Source: DATBRC01 sp036560485
GTDB lineage: Bacteria; Pseudomonadota; Gammaproteobacteria; Burkholderiales; Burkholderiaceae_D
NCBI GenBank assembly: GCA_036560485.1
Contig: DATBRC010000017.1
Span: forward strand, 57,503-121,502
Length of the DNA: 64,000 nucleotides
Direction of reading: 5' to 3'
Positions 24,937 to 34,301 of this stretch are shown in pieces (the stretch's first letter is position 1; each line of letters opens with the position of its first letter). The notes under the pieces were generated by a model. The model worked only from the letters and a program-made list of their open reading frames with translations. It did no database searches and was not told the DNA's origin. The position numbers and the translations under genes are program-made.

Positions 24937-26265
24937 ATGTATAAAAAAATTCTAATCGTATTTTTCGTGCTGACATGCAGTACTGCGCATGCAGCGTTGA
25001 AAATTCAATCCTGGTCTCTCGCCAATGGCGCACGTATCTTGTTTGTTGAAAACCATTCGATTCCGATCATGGATGTCAGTGTTGAATTTGATGCAGGCAC
25101 ACGCCGTGACCTACAGGGCAAGGAAGGTACGGCCGAGTTGACCAATGCGATGTTGGCGCGCGGCATACGTGAAGAAAAAATACCAAACACAACGCAAACG
25201 GAACCGGGCATGACGGAGGCGCAGATTTCCGATGCGTTTGCCGATACGGCCGCACAACAAGGTGGCGGCGCCAGTAGCGATCGAGCCGGCGTGACGCTGC
25301 GTACATTGACGAGTCAAAAAGAGCGCTCGGCATCGCTCAATCTTTTGGCAAGGATATTGGCACAACCCAGCTTTCCGCTTGATATTCTGGCGCGCGATAA
25401 GGAGCGTACAATTTCCAGTATCAAGGAAAGTTTGACGCAACCTGAAGCGATTGCCAGCAAGGCATTTTGGAAAACCTTGTACGGGCCGCATCCATATGGG
25501 AAGGTAGCGACTATCGAATCGGTGGGCACAATTACGCGCGATGATCTGGTTCAATTTCATCATGCATATTACGTCGCAAATCATGCGGTAATCGCAATGA
25601 TCGGTGATCTCACGCGCAGTGAGGCGGAAGCGATCGCGCAGCAATTGACAGCGCGCTTGCCGCAGGGTTCGGCATTGCCGGTGATTCCTGCAGTGCAGAT
25701 TGAAAAGGCACGTGAAGTGTATATTGCGCATCCGGCATCGCAAGCGCATATCCTGATCGGCATGCCGGCACTCAAGCGCGGCGATCCGGAGTATTTTTCA
25801 CTCATTGTCGGCAACTATATTCTGGGCGGTGGCGGCTTTGTGTCGCGCTTGACGAACGAAGTGCGCGAAAAGCGCGGCTTGGCATACAGTGTGTATAGCT
25901 ACTTCAATCCGATGCTCGACAAAGGGCCGTTCATGATCGGATTGCAAACCAAAAAAGAACAAACCGGTGATGCACTCAAAGTGGTGCGCGAAACGCTTGC
26001 CGGATTTTTAACCAATGGTCCGACAGAAGCAGAATTGAAAGCAGCAAAGAGCAATCTGATTGGCGGCTTCCCACTGCGTATCGACAACAATCGCAAGATC
26101 CTCGATAACATCGCAGCAATCGGTTTTTATAATTTGCCGCTCGATTATCTGGATACCTGGACTGGTAATGTTGCCAAGGTAAATATCAGCGACATTAGAG
26201 CGGCGTTTGCACAAAAGATTGCATTGGACCAGATATCGACGATTGTTGTGGGCAATGAAAAATAA
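24937..26265 (+). CDS. M16 family peptidase-like protein, zinc motif lost
   Basis: 442 residues with a signal peptide (near residue 20). It aligns with M16 peptidases, including the C-terminal YxLGGGGFVSRLTNEVREKRGLAYSV-type region, but where HxxEH should be it reads TAELT in the GTAELTNAMLARG block, so it lacks zinc ligands. It probably pairs with the active enzyme encoded 66 bases upstream as the substrate-holding half, like the alpha subunit of the mitochondrial processing peptidase. Confidence 0.9.
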   Translation: MYKKILIVFFVLTCSTAHAALKIQSWSLANGARILFVENHSIPIMDVSVEFDAGTRRDLQGKEGTAELTNAMLARGIREEKIPNTTQTEPGMTEAQISDAFADTAAQQGGGASSDRAGVTLRTLTSQKERSASLNLLARILAQPSFPLDILARDKERTISSIKESLTQPEAIASKAFWKTLYGPHPYGKVATIESVGTITRDDLVQFHHAYYVANHAVIAMIGDLTRSEAEAIAQQLTARLPQGSALPVIPAVQIEKAREVYIAHPASQAHILIGMPALKRGDPEYFSLIVGNYILGGGGFVSRLTNEVREKRGLAYSVYSYFNPMLDKGPFMIGLQTKKEQTGDALKVVRETLAGFLTNGPTEAELKAAKSNLIGGFPLRIDNNRKILDNIAAIGFYNLPLDYLDTWTGNVAKVNISDIRAAFAQKIALDQISTIVVGNEK

Positions 26266-26281
26266 TTAAAACTAATTAAAA

Positions 26282-26935
26282 ATGGCGACAAAATCGCAAA
26301 CAAAAAAACCGGCAGTAAAGCAACCAGCGCGCAAAGGGTTAACGCATCAAGTTCGCATTATCGGCGGTCAGTGGAAACGCACACCGTTGCCTGTTCTTGA
26401 TGCCGAAGGCTTGCGCCCGACGCCTGACCGCGTGCGCGAGACGGTCTTTAATTGGCTTACGCATCTGTTTGATGGCGCATGGGATAACGCAGCTTGCCTG
26501 GATCTGTTTGCAGGGACCGGTGCACTCGGGTTTGAAGCGGCCAGTCGCGGCGCAGCACGCGTTGTGATGGTTGAGTCTAATGTGTCAGCGGTCAGACAAT
26601 TGGAAGCAACCAAGGAAAAACTGCACGCGGAACAGGTCAGTATTGTGCGTGGCGATGCGCATTCAGTGGCGCAAGGTCTGGTCACGCGCGGCGCAAGTTT
26701 GGCGTCAGGTTTTCATGTCATATTTCTGGACCCGCCCTACCATCAGGATTGGCTGGCAAAAATGTTGCCCGTTTGTGAGAAACTTTTGGCGAAAGGCGGA
26801 CTGGTGTATGCCGAATCCGAGCAGCCATTGGACGCCGACGCCGCGCCTGAATGGATGGTAAATTGGGAAGTAATACGGGCGGATAAGGCAGGAATGGTGT
26901 TTTATCATCTATTGCAACGCAAAATTGCAGCATAG
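26282..26935 (+). CDS. rsmD: 16S rRNA (guanine(966)-N(2))-methyltransferase RsmD
   Basis: 217 residues. It methylates G966 of 16S rRNA with SAM. Key blocks are RIIGGQWKRTPLPV, LRPTPDRVRETVFNWL, the SAM motif CLDLFAGTGALGFEAASRG and the catalytic DPPY in FLDPPYHQDWL. A short Lys-rich head precedes the domain. It starts 16 bases after the M16 gene and precedes coaD, the common rsmD-coaD pairing. Confidence 0.95.
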   Translation: MATKSQTKKPAVKQPARKGLTHQVRIIGGQWKRTPLPVLDAEGLRPTPDRVRETVFNWLTHLFDGAWDNAACLDLFAGTGALGFEAASRGAARVVMVESNVSAVRQLEATKEKLHAEQVSIVRGDAHSVAQGLVTRGASLASGFHVIFLDPPYHQDWLAKMLPVCEKLLAKGGLVYAESEQPLDADAAPEWMVNWEVIRADKAGMVFYHLLQRKIAA

Positions 26936-26996
26936 AAATTTTTTCCGATTTTGAGGCATAATGCGCCTTTCGTTGGCGACATTCAAAGGACCCACC

Positions 26997-27503
26997 ATGG
27001 TCACAGCTGTATATCCAGGAACATTCGATCCACTCACGCGTGGCCATGAAGATTTGGTGCGCCGCGCATCCGGTCTTTTCGGCAAATTGATCGTCGGCGT
27101 GGCCGACAGCCGGAATAAAAAACCGTTCTTCACGCTCGATGAGCGTTTATCGATTGCCAATGAAGTGCTGGGACACTATCCTAACGTGCAAGTCGAAAGT
27201 TTTTCCGGATTGCTGAAGGATTTCATCCGCCGCCATGACGCGCGCGTGATCGTGCGCGGCTTGCGCGCGGTATCCGACTTTGAATATGAATTCCAAATGG
27301 CCGGCATGAACCGTTACCTGCTGCCCGATGTCGAAACATTGTTCCTGACGCCATCCGATCAATATCAATTCATCTCCGGCACCATCGTGCGCGAGATTGC
27401 TTATCTGGGTGGCGATGTATCCAAGTTCGTTTTTCCGTCCGTCGATAAATGGTTAACAGAAAAAATCGCCGCACTGAAAGAGGAAGAGAAAAAAAAGAAG
27501 TAA
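26997..27503 (+). CDS. coaD: Phosphopantetheine adenylyltransferase
   Basis: 168 residues. It converts 4'-phosphopantetheine and ATP to dephospho-CoA. The nucleotidyltransferase HxGH-like motif is TRGH in VYPGTFDPLTRGHEDLV, and the ATP-binding ISGTIVREIA block is near residue 128. The ATG at 26997 begins directly with the conserved strand; the frame is open upstream to 26961 but has no matching family sequence. An AAAGGA ribosome site precedes it. Confidence 0.96.
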   Translation: MVTAVYPGTFDPLTRGHEDLVRRASGLFGKLIVGVADSRNKKPFFTLDERLSIANEVLGHYPNVQVESFSGLLKDFIRRHDARVIVRGLRAVSDFEYEFQMAGMNRYLLPDVETLFLTPSDQYQFISGTIVREIAYLGGDVSKFVFPSVDKWLTEKIAALKEEEKKKK

Positions 27504-27513
27504 AGAGATTGTC

Positions 27514-27774
27514 ATGGCCTTACTCATTACCGATGACTGTATCAATTGCGACGTATGCGAGCCGGAGTGCCCGAACGATGCGATTTACATGGGGCCGCAG
27601 ATTTACGAGATCGATCCCAATAAATGTACTGAATGTGTTGGTCATTACAATGAGCCGCAATGTCAGCAAGTGTGTCCGGTGAATTGCATTCCGTTTAATC
27701 CGGAATGGCGTGAGACGAAAGAGGAGTTGCAGGCCAAGTATGAGCGCTTGCAGGTTGGATTAAAAACCTCATAG
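27514..27774 (+). CDS. YfhL-family 2[4Fe-4S] ferredoxin
   Basis: 86 residues with two cluster motifs: CINCDVCEPECPNDAI near the start, and CTECVGHYNEPQCQQVCPVNCI with the extended spacing typical of the YfhL/FdxN group. It is an electron carrier, partner unknown. It lies ten bases after coaD, an arrangement common in Betaproteobacteria. Confidence 0.93.
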   Translation: MALLITDDCINCDVCEPECPNDAIYMGPQIYEIDPNKCTECVGHYNEPQCQQVCPVNCIPFNPEWRETKEELQAKYERLQVGLKTS

Positions 27775-27806
27775 CAGAAGCATTAAAGGCTTTTGTAAAG
27801 TGAACA

Positions 27807-28901
27807 TCAATTTTCACAAACAACCTGATTTCGCCCACCATGCTTGGCCTTGTAAAGCGCCCGATCACCTTTCGCAATCAACTCTAGCGCAACCGTTTCA
27901 ATCGCAGCATTACGATCCGGCGCAATCAACGTCGCTACGCCAATCGACACCGTCACTGCGAGATTTTCATCTGCTGTAGTGACAAATGTCTGATCGGCGA
28001 CACTGGCTCGGATGCGCTCTGCCACGATGCTGGCATCGGTTGCTTCCGCATCGATCAACAATGCCAGAAATTCCTCTCCACCGTAACGACCAAGCGCATC
28101 ACTCAGACGCAGCTCGGCCTTGATGCGCTCCGCAACTTCGCGCAATACTTCATCACCGCCTTGATGACCGATCGTGTCATTGATTTTTTTGAAGTGATCG
28201 ATGTCGATGTACAGGCATGACAGCGCATAGCCTTGTCGCGATACGCGGCCGATTTCTTCATGCAGGCGCCGTTCGACATAGCGGCGGTTGTTGACGCCGG
28301 TCAGCGGGTCGGTCAAGCCGATATGCTTCAGGCGCTCGTTGTTGATGACATTCTCGATGCAGATCGCGACGATGGATGCGAGGTGCTTCAGGAAATCGGT
28401 CGCCATGTGCGGCGCGAAGCGTGATGGGTGAAAGCTGCCGAGACTAAGACTGCCGATCAGTTTGCCGTTGCGGATCAACGGGACGATCGCAACGCTGGCA
28501 GGCAGGTCGATTGGTTCCGGAAACATCACGCCATGCCGCTCCTGATCGTAGTGGCCGAGGATGGTCTTTTGCAGATGCTCGTGCAATTCGCTCAGCTCTT
28601 CCTCTTCCTGCAGAAACAGCAGGTTGGGAAATTCGCTTAACTTGATATTCAAATCGATCAGGATGCGGCGGATATCGTATCCGGGATCAAGCAGCGACAA
28701 TGTCACGACATCCAGCTCGGAAGATTCCTTGAGCGTTTTGAATATGCTGTCGATCAGTTCGCGGAAGCTGCCTGCGCTGATGAATTTCAGGTCGAACTCC
28801 TGATGGCGGCGCATGATTTCTTCATTGCGGCGCGCCTGCTCGAGCAAGAGCAAAAGGTCTTCGCGTAGTTGCCGATTTTCTTCTGCCAGCGTATTTGGCA
28901 T
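27807..28901 (-). CDS. Diguanylate cyclase with GAF-like (DUF484-type) sensor
   Basis: About 364 residues. A short coiled coil (RQLREDLLLLLEQARRNEEI) is followed by a DUF484/GAF-like sensor and a C-terminal GGDEF domain. The active site reads GGEEF, which is competent in this family, and an RxxD product-inhibition site (RLSD) lies exactly five residues before it. It should make cyclic di-GMP. The ATG at 28901 has a GGAG site; an in-frame ATG at 28964 is an alternative. It is convergent with the ferredoxin gene. Confidence 0.9.
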   Translation of the reverse strand: MPNTLAEENRQLREDLLLLLEQARRNEEIMRRHQEFDLKFISAGSFRELIDSIFKTLKESSELDVVTLSLLDPGYDIRRILIDLNIKLSEFPNLLFLQEEEELSELHEHLQKTILGHYDQERHGVMFPEPIDLPASVAIVPLIRNGKLIGSLSLGSFHPSRFAPHMATDFLKHLASIVAICIENVINNERLKHIGLTDPLTGVNNRRYVERRLHEEIGRVSRQGYALSCLYIDIDHFKKINDTIGHQGGDEVLREVAERIKAELRLSDALGRYGGEEFLALLIDAEATDASIVAERIRASVADQTFVTTADENLAVTVSIGVATLIAPDRNAAIETVALELIAKGDRALYKAKHGGRNQVVCEN

Positions 28902-29029
28902 TGGGTGCGCTCCGAGGATGTGTTGTCTTTTCTTTTGCTTTGCAGCGAAAAAATCATTCAACATGCGTTGTGCATACTACCTTGTGTGCCATGTGCTCGC
29001 AACAAGGTTGCGCTGGTGTTGCAAAATGC

Positions 29030-29890
29030 TCAGAACGCGAGATTGATCTCGACATCTTGCCCGATATGGACTGTTTGACCAGCTCCTTCGATCAGGATGG
29101 CATTCATGCCGAAGGTGAGGCCGCCATCGACTTTGGGATTGGCGCGATACGATTGCAAAATGTCTAATGGGCTGGGGCCGATGATGCCGGTTACTTGATC
29201 GACTGATGGTATCGTGCAGCGCGCGCAAGGTTTGACCGGCTTGAGCACTGCGTCGCCGATTGCGATCGTGTCGGCGAAATCTTCTTCGTATGCGCCGATG
29301 CCGCTGATGGCGATGTTGGGTCGGAAACGATTCATCGGTAATGCCGCGCGGCCTTGCGCTTGACACTTTTCGTTCAGGTCGATGAGTGACTCTTCGGAAA
29401 TCACCAGCATCGGAAAGCCATCTGAAAACAGGTTGGGCGCTTCAATCCCTTGCGTCCATTTTGCGCTGGATAGGCGTTTTACATCCGGATGAAAACGCAC
29501 CAGGCGACATGGAACACCTGCTGCTTGAGAGAACCAGGTTGCCGTGACCTCGTCGCAGTCATAGGCCTTGAGGGTGACGTCAGGGTCATACCAGACGCGT
29601 ACGTCGATGGTCGGTGCATCAGCCGGATCGGGCAGGCCGAGCGGAATTTCCAAACGCAGCATGCCCGGCGCGCGCAACTCCAGCGTATCGGCTTTGAGCC
29701 GCGGTGTAATCAGCGCAAGCTTCGGATGCGTGCGCTGTGTCAGGCTGATGCCTTCTGCATCGACCACCATCCACTCGCGATCGTAAATTTGTTCAGACAT
29801 CAAACCTGCTGCGGTAATGGTCGCTTCACGCAACGCGATGCCACCGCAGGACTTGATTGGGTAAAGATTCAGTTGGGTCAGTATCGCCAT
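29030..29890 (-). CDS. MOSC domain protein (YcbX-like)
   Basis: 286 residues: an N-terminal beta-barrel domain (LNLYPIKSCGGIAL) and a C-terminal MOSC domain with NRFRPNI and the Cys-containing KPCARCTIP block that binds the molybdenum cofactor in this family. YcbX-type proteins reduce N-hydroxylated bases such as hydroxylaminopurine. It is followed by the diguanylate cyclase after a 128-base gap and preceded by ychF after 34 bases. Confidence 0.88.
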   Translation of the reverse strand: MAILTQLNLYPIKSCGGIALREATITAAGLMSEQIYDREWMVVDAEGISLTQRTHPKLALITPRLKADTLELRAPGMLRLEIPLGLPDPADAPTIDVRVWYDPDVTLKAYDCDEVTATWFSQAAGVPCRLVRFHPDVKRLSSAKWTQGIEAPNLFSDGFPMLVISEESLIDLNEKCQAQGRAALPMNRFRPNIAISGIGAYEEDFADTIAIGDAVLKPVKPCARCTIPSVDQVTGIIGPSPLDILQSYRANPKVDGGLTFGMNAILIEGAGQTVHIGQDVEINLAF

Positions 29891-29924
29891 GGTCTGAATC
29901 GAATTGATGTATTAGACGCTGGGT

Positions 29925-31016
29925 TTACACATTAAACAGGAAGTTCAGCACGTCGCCATCCTTGACGACATACTCTTTGCCTTCTGCGCGCATCTTGCCT
30001 GCTTCCTTCGCGCCTTGTTCACCTTTGTAAGCGATGAAGTCTTCGTAGGCGATGGTTTGTGCACGGATGAAGCCGCGTTCGAAGTCGGTGTGGATCACAC
30101 CTGCCGCTTGTGGTGCGGTATCGCCGACGTGGATGGTCCACGCGCGTACTTCTTTCACCCCGGCGGTGAAGTAGGTTTGCAGGCCGAGCAATTTGAATGC
30201 CGCGCGGATCAGGCGGTCGAGGCCCGGTTCTTCCATGCCCATGTCGGCCAGGAATTCCGCCTTGTCGGCGTCATCGAGATCGGCGATTTCCGATTCGATC
30301 GATGCGCAGATTGCGACCATCGGTGCGTTCTGCGACTTTGCGTAGGCAGCCAATTGGTCGAGCAACGGATTGTTGGTGAAGCCGTGGTCGGACACGTTAC
30401 CGACATACATCGCAGGTTTGGCAGTGATCAGGCACAGCGGTTTGATCAGCAGCATTTCTTCTGCGTCCAAGCCCATCGCGCGCACAGGTTTGGCTTCATT
30501 CAAATGCGGCATGATGCGCTCAAGTATGGCAACCAGTTTCGCTGCGTCCTTGTCGCCTGAACGTGCTTTCTTGTTTTCGCGGTGGATCGCTTTTTCGACA
30601 GTGCCCATGTCGGCCAACGCCAATTCGGTTTGAATCACTTCGATATCGTCGAGCGGATTGATCTTGCCTGCCACGTGGATCACATTGTCGTCTTCAAAGC
30701 AGCGCACTACGTTGACGATCGCATCGGTCTCGCGGATGTGCGCGAGGAATTGGTTACCCAAGCCTTCGCCTTTTGACGCGCCAGCGACCAGGCCCGCGAT
30801 ATCGACAAATTCGACGATCGCGTTTTGAATGCGTTCCGGTTTAACGATTTCTGCCAATGCTTTCAAACGTGGATCCGGCACTTCGACCACACCGACGTTT
30901 GGTTCAATGGTGCAGAAAGGGTAGTTCTCTGCTGGAATACCGGCTTTGGTAAGCGCGTTGAAAAGGGTGGATTTACCGACGTTAGGAAGGCCGACGATAC
31001 CGCATTGGAGACTCAT
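29925..31016 (-). CDS. ychF: Redox-regulated ATPase YchF (OLA1 type)
   Basis: 363 residues of the Obg-related P-loop family. The G1 motif GLPNVGKST is at residues 8-16, G3 is DIAGL, and a TGS domain fills the C-terminus (ending YVVKDGDVLNFLFNV). It prefers ATP and binds ribosomes. It follows the pth gene group on the same strand, the usual pth-ychF neighbourhood, with one extra membrane-protein gene between. Confidence 0.97.
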   Translation of the reverse strand: MSLQCGIVGLPNVGKSTLFNALTKAGIPAENYPFCTIEPNVGVVEVPDPRLKALAEIVKPERIQNAIVEFVDIAGLVAGASKGEGLGNQFLAHIRETDAIVNVVRCFEDDNVIHVAGKINPLDDIEVIQTELALADMGTVEKAIHRENKKARSGDKDAAKLVAILERIMPHLNEAKPVRAMGLDAEEMLLIKPLCLITAKPAMYVGNVSDHGFTNNPLLDQLAAYAKSQNAPMVAICASIESEIADLDDADKAEFLADMGMEEPGLDRLIRAAFKLLGLQTYFTAGVKEVRAWTIHVGDTAPQAAGVIHTDFERGFIRAQTIAYEDFIAYKGEQGAKEAGKMRAEGKEYVVKDGDVLNFLFNV

Positions 31017-31163
31017 GATGTGCTTTTACTTGAATGATCGATTAACTCGCTATTTTACCGTACGTGCGGTTGCCTGGACGATTAGATCGATTGCCCTAAG
31101 CTTAAATCGATTTTTTGCATGAAAGTAGCAAAGCAGTATGCAGGTGACCGTTTTTGGCAATGC

Positions 31164-31652
31164 TCAAGTACCGGATTTTTGCTGCAAGATGATGATATGT
31201 TTGCCGTAACTGGAGCGTGGCAGAAGTTGATCAACCAAGCGCCATAAATAAAGTGACGAGCCGAGGCCGATGATGCAGATGAGTATGCCTGTCACGATAT
31301 GAAGCCAGCCAAATCTGACGGCAATCCGTCCGTGCTGGATGAGAGTATCGCGCCATACCCATGCATTGCCAGGAGGATATTGGCGCTTGCGTAATATTTT
31401 TCGTCCATACAAGATTGTGCCGAGTCCAACCAGCGACGCAATCGAAGCGAAGCCAATAAGCATGGTTTTGACCGCCGTCAGATGCGATGGCGGAACAGTA
31501 CTCAGCGCTGTATTTAAAAATGGTATGGCGATGAATTGGCAAAGCAGGAAAAAAACCAGAACCAGCAATACCGAGGCACATAATAATAATCGTGCGCGCC
31601 ACGTTGCACGCAAAATGTCGGGGGCTGTGGCAGGGCTCGTGTGCTCAGTCAT
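31164..31652 (-). CDS. Unrecognised membrane protein downstream of pth
   Basis: 162 residues that I cannot assign to a family. Three hydrophobic segments are visible: LLLCASVLLVLVFFLLCQF (about 22-40), MLIGFASIASLVGLGTILYG (about 64-83) and WLHIVTGILICIIGLGSSL (about 115-135). It starts two bases after the pth stop, so it is cotranscribed with it. The 147 bases between it and ychF show no gene; its 31085-31115 part has two ATCGATT direct repeats. Confidence 0.65.
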   Translation of the reverse strand: MTEHTSPATAPDILRATWRARLLLCASVLLVLVFFLLCQFIAIPFLNTALSTVPPSHLTAVKTMLIGFASIASLVGLGTILYGRKILRKRQYPPGNAWVWRDTLIQHGRIAVRFGWLHIVTGILICIIGLGSSLYLWRLVDQLLPRSSYGKHIIILQQKSGT

Positions 31653-31654
31653 CG

Positions 31655-32242
31655 TTATTTGTTTGTATGAAGTTGCATCATCGCTGCTTCAAACTTACCT
31701 TCGCATAGCAGTGGAATCACACCGAGGCTTTTATCAATTGCTTCATTGATCAATGCCTGCTCTTCTTTACGTGCCCGGTGCAAAACATAATCCACTACCG
31801 GCTGCTGCAAACCCAATTCCCGAGGGTGGCCAATGCCGATGCGCAAGCGCCAGTAATCTTGTGTGCCCAGTGCTGCGGTAATGTCTTTCAAACCATTATG
31901 TCCGCCGGATGATCCGCCTTTCTTGATCTTTGCCACGCCCGGCGGCAGATCCAGTTCATCATGTGCAACCAGAATTTCATCTGGTGTGATTTTATAAAAA
32001 CGTGCCAATGCACCCACTGATTGGCCCGAGCGGTTCATGAAGGTTTGCGGTTCCAGCAGCCAGACTTCTTGCCCGGCGATATTGGTTTTTGCGGCGAGTG
32101 CGTTGAAGCGTGCTTCGCGTACCAGGCCGCGCCCGCCTATCCCATTGGCCAGATTATCGACGAGCCAAAATCCTGCGTTATGACGCGTTTGTTCGTATTC
32201 CGTGCCGGGATTGCCGAGGCCGACGATGAGGCGTATGGTCAT
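31655..32242 (-). CDS. pth: Peptidyl-tRNA hydrolase
   Basis: 195 residues. It releases peptides from prematurely dropped peptidyl-tRNA. Conserved block GLGNPGTEYEQTRHNAGFW has the catalytic His21, and HDELDLPPG and the GGSSGGHNGLKDI loop follow. It lies after rplY, separated by a terminator hairpin, in the usual prs-rplY-pth order. Confidence 0.97.
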   Translation of the reverse strand: MTIRLIVGLGNPGTEYEQTRHNAGFWLVDNLANGIGGRGLVREARFNALAAKTNIAGQEVWLLEPQTFMNRSGQSVGALARFYKITPDEILVAHDELDLPPGVAKIKKGGSSGGHNGLKDITAALGTQDYWRLRIGIGHPRELGLQQPVVDYVLHRARKEEQALINEAIDKSLGVIPLLCEGKFEAAMMQLHTNK

Positions 32243-32331
32243 GGTGGTGTGTAAGTCGTGAACGGATGAATCAAGCTTGATTATCCGTAAGTAATAGCAA
32301 GCCGTCTACTGGCAGTAAATCTGTTGCAAAC

Positions 32332-32360
32332 AAAAAACCCGCCAGTGCGGCGGGTTTTTT
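32332..32360. terminator. Terminator after rplY
   Basis: Twelve-base perfect stem, A-run plus CCCGCC, loop AGTGC, then GGCGGG plus T-run. On the minus strand it lies just after the rplY stop and before pth, so pth may need its own promoter or read-through. Confidence 0.9.
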
Positions 32361-32391
32361 GCATCGAACTTGCGCTGCGATGAGACGATAT

Positions 32392-33057
32392 TTACTTCTT
32401 GGCAGGTGGCGTTGCTGCTGGAGCGGCAGTTGCTCCGGCGGCTGCTCCTGCTGCTGGCGCTGCTGCTTCAGGCGCTGCAGCTTCTTCCACTTTACCCGCA
32501 GGAATCGATGCAGTCGCGATGGTCGGATTATCTTGACCGCCATGCAAAACTGCTGTGACGCCTTGTGGCAATTTGAGATCGGCCAAGTGAATTGAATGAC
32601 CAATGTCGATGGTGGAAAGATCCACTGTAACGAACTCAGGCAAATCTTTCGGCAAGCAGGAAATATCCAGATCGGATATCACGTGGCTGATAATGCCGCC
32701 AGCCAGTTTTACTGCAGGCGATATTTCGGCATTGACGAAATGCAGAGGCACTTTGACGTGAATCTTCTGTTTCGCGTCGACGCGTTGGAAGTCAACGTGC
32801 AATACCAATTGCTTGTAAGCGTGCATCTGGAAATCACGCAGCAGAACTTGCTGTGTTTTGCCGTCGAGTTCCAGGTCGAGAATCGACGAATGGAAAGTTT
32901 CTTTTTTCAATGCGTGGTACAACGCGTTGTGGTCAAGCGCAACGTTGACCGGTGCGCTGGTGCCACCATAAATGATGCCTGGGGTTTGGCCAGCATTGCG
33001 CAGGCGGCGGCTCGCTCCGGACCCCTGCTCTTTGCGTGGAAATGCGACTACTTTCAT
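32392..33057 (-). CDS. rplY: 50S ribosomal protein L25 (Ctc form)
   Basis: 221 residues: the long Ctc/TL5 form with an N-terminal 5S rRNA-binding L25 domain (residues 1-95) and a C-terminal beta domain. It ends in a low-complexity Ala/Pro tail of about 35 residues (from about AAAPEAAAPAAG). The ATG at 33057 begins with MKVVAFPRKEQGSGASRRLR, which fits family starts; an upstream in-frame start at 33084 is less likely. It binds 5S rRNA in the large subunit. Confidence 0.95.
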   Translation of the reverse strand: MKVVAFPRKEQGSGASRRLRNAGQTPGIIYGGTSAPVNVALDHNALYHALKKETFHSSILDLELDGKTQQVLLRDFQMHAYKQLVLHVDFQRVDAKQKIHVKVPLHFVNAEISPAVKLAGGIISHVISDLDISCLPKDLPEFVTVDLSTIDIGHSIHLADLKLPQGVTAVLHGGQDNPTIATASIPAGKVEEAAAPEAAAPAAGAAAGATAAPAATPPAKK

Positions 33058-33230
33058 GTTTAAGCTCCAATGGTTGCAAGACAAATGTCTTGCGGTACAA
33101 ATCCCCCGCGACCAGGGGATTCAAAAGTGAGTACAGTTTTTGCTGCACTCGATTTTGGATGACAGCGAAGAGTTACCTCATCACGATCATCCGACCCTCC
33201 GCCTTACGGCAAAGGGACAAACGTTCAAAA

Positions 33231-34181
33231 TTATTCCGCAAACAGTGACATCACCGAGTCGCCTTTGGTAATGCGCTTGAATGTTTCGGCCAGCAATGGC
33301 GCACATGTCAATTGGCGAATCTTGGGGCAAGCCTTGGCAGCTGCCGACAAAGGAATCGTATCGGTGACCACCAATTCATCCAATGGCGAATTGATGATGC
33401 GTTCAATTGCCGGGCCAGACAGTACCGGATGGGTACAGTAAGCGACGACTTTTTTCGCGCCGCGCTCTTTCAATACTTCCGCCGCTTTGGTCAAGGTGCC
33501 GGCGGTATCGACCATGTCATCCATGATCACGCAATTGCGGCCTTCGACTTCACCGATGATATTCATGACTTCCGACTCGTTCGCTTTCGGGCGGCGTTTG
33601 TCGATGATGGCCAGGTCGCAGTTCAGGCGTTTTGCCAAAGCGCGGGCGCGGACCACACCGCCGACGTCAGGCGACACGACCAGCAAGTCATCGTAATTCT
33701 TGGCGACCAGGTCACTCAACAGAATCGGCGACGCATAAATGTTATCAACCGGAATATCAAAGAAACCTTGGATCTGGTCAGCGTGCAAATCCATGATCAA
33801 TACGCGTTCGACGCCGGCTTCCTGCAACATGTTGGCAACCACTTTGGCCGAAATCGCCACACGCGCAGAGCGTGGGCGGCGATCCTGGCGCGCGTAACCG
33901 TAATATGGGATCGCGGCAGTGATGCGGCCGGCAGAAGCGCGCTTCAATGCGTCAACCATTAACATGATTTCCATCAAATTGTCGTTGGTCGGTGCGCAGG
34001 TCGATTGCAGCACAAACACATCTTTACCGCGCACATTCTCGTTGATCTCAACAACGACTTCGCCGTCGGAGAATTTGGAGACAACCGCTTTCCCAAGAGG
34101 GATGCCGAGTTGCTTGGCGACCCCAACAGCCAACTCCGGGTTTGCGTTGCCGGTAAAAACCATCAGGTTTTCGAGTGCCAT
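33231..34181 (-). CDS. prs: Ribose-phosphate pyrophosphokinase
   Basis: 316 residues. It makes PRPP from ribose-5-phosphate and ATP, feeding purine, pyrimidine, His and Trp synthesis, including the his genes at the right end of this window. Recognised blocks: FSDGEVVVEINENVRG, DLHADQIQGFFDIPVD and the PRPP loop MDDMVDTAGTL. It lies between tRNA-Gln and rplY. The 173 bases to rplY contain a small palindrome near 33100 but no gene. Confidence 0.97.
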   Translation of the reverse strand: MALENLMVFTGNANPELAVGVAKQLGIPLGKAVVSKFSDGEVVVEINENVRGKDVFVLQSTCAPTNDNLMEIMLMVDALKRASAGRITAAIPYYGYARQDRRPRSARVAISAKVVANMLQEAGVERVLIMDLHADQIQGFFDIPVDNIYASPILLSDLVAKNYDDLLVVSPDVGGVVRARALAKRLNCDLAIIDKRRPKANESEVMNIIGEVEGRNCVIMDDMVDTAGTLTKAAEVLKERGAKKVVAYCTHPVLSGPAIERIINSPLDELVVTDTIPLSAAAKACPKIRQLTCAPLLAETFKRITKGDSVMSLFAE

Positions 34182-34214
34182 GGTATCCCTGGTTACAAAC
34201 GTTAAAAGGTTGAA

Positions 34215-34260
34215 AAGCCGCCAAAGCCTGACTTGGATGACTAGTCTGCGTTGGCGGCTT
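34215..34260 (-). terminator. Hairpin between tRNA-Gln and prs
   Basis: Ten-base perfect stem (AAGCCGCCAA / TTGGCGGCTT) around a 26-base loop. On the minus strand it is followed by TTTTCAACCTTTT. It can end the tRNA transcript or act as a processing or attenuation structure ahead of prs. Confidence 0.6.
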
Positions 34261-34301
34261 ACGTTATGCCTGCTTCGTTTTGTGTGTTGCTTCTGAACTA
34301 A

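Noticed and set aside
24937..26265. Frameshift or pseudogene explanation for the M16 protein lacking HxxEH
   Set aside because: The frame is intact over full family length with a signal peptide, and inactive partners of this kind are normal in M16 pairs.
33090..33120. AATCCCC palindrome between rplY and prs as a terminator
   Set aside because: The seven-base stem is not followed by a T-run on the minus strand, so termination is not supported.
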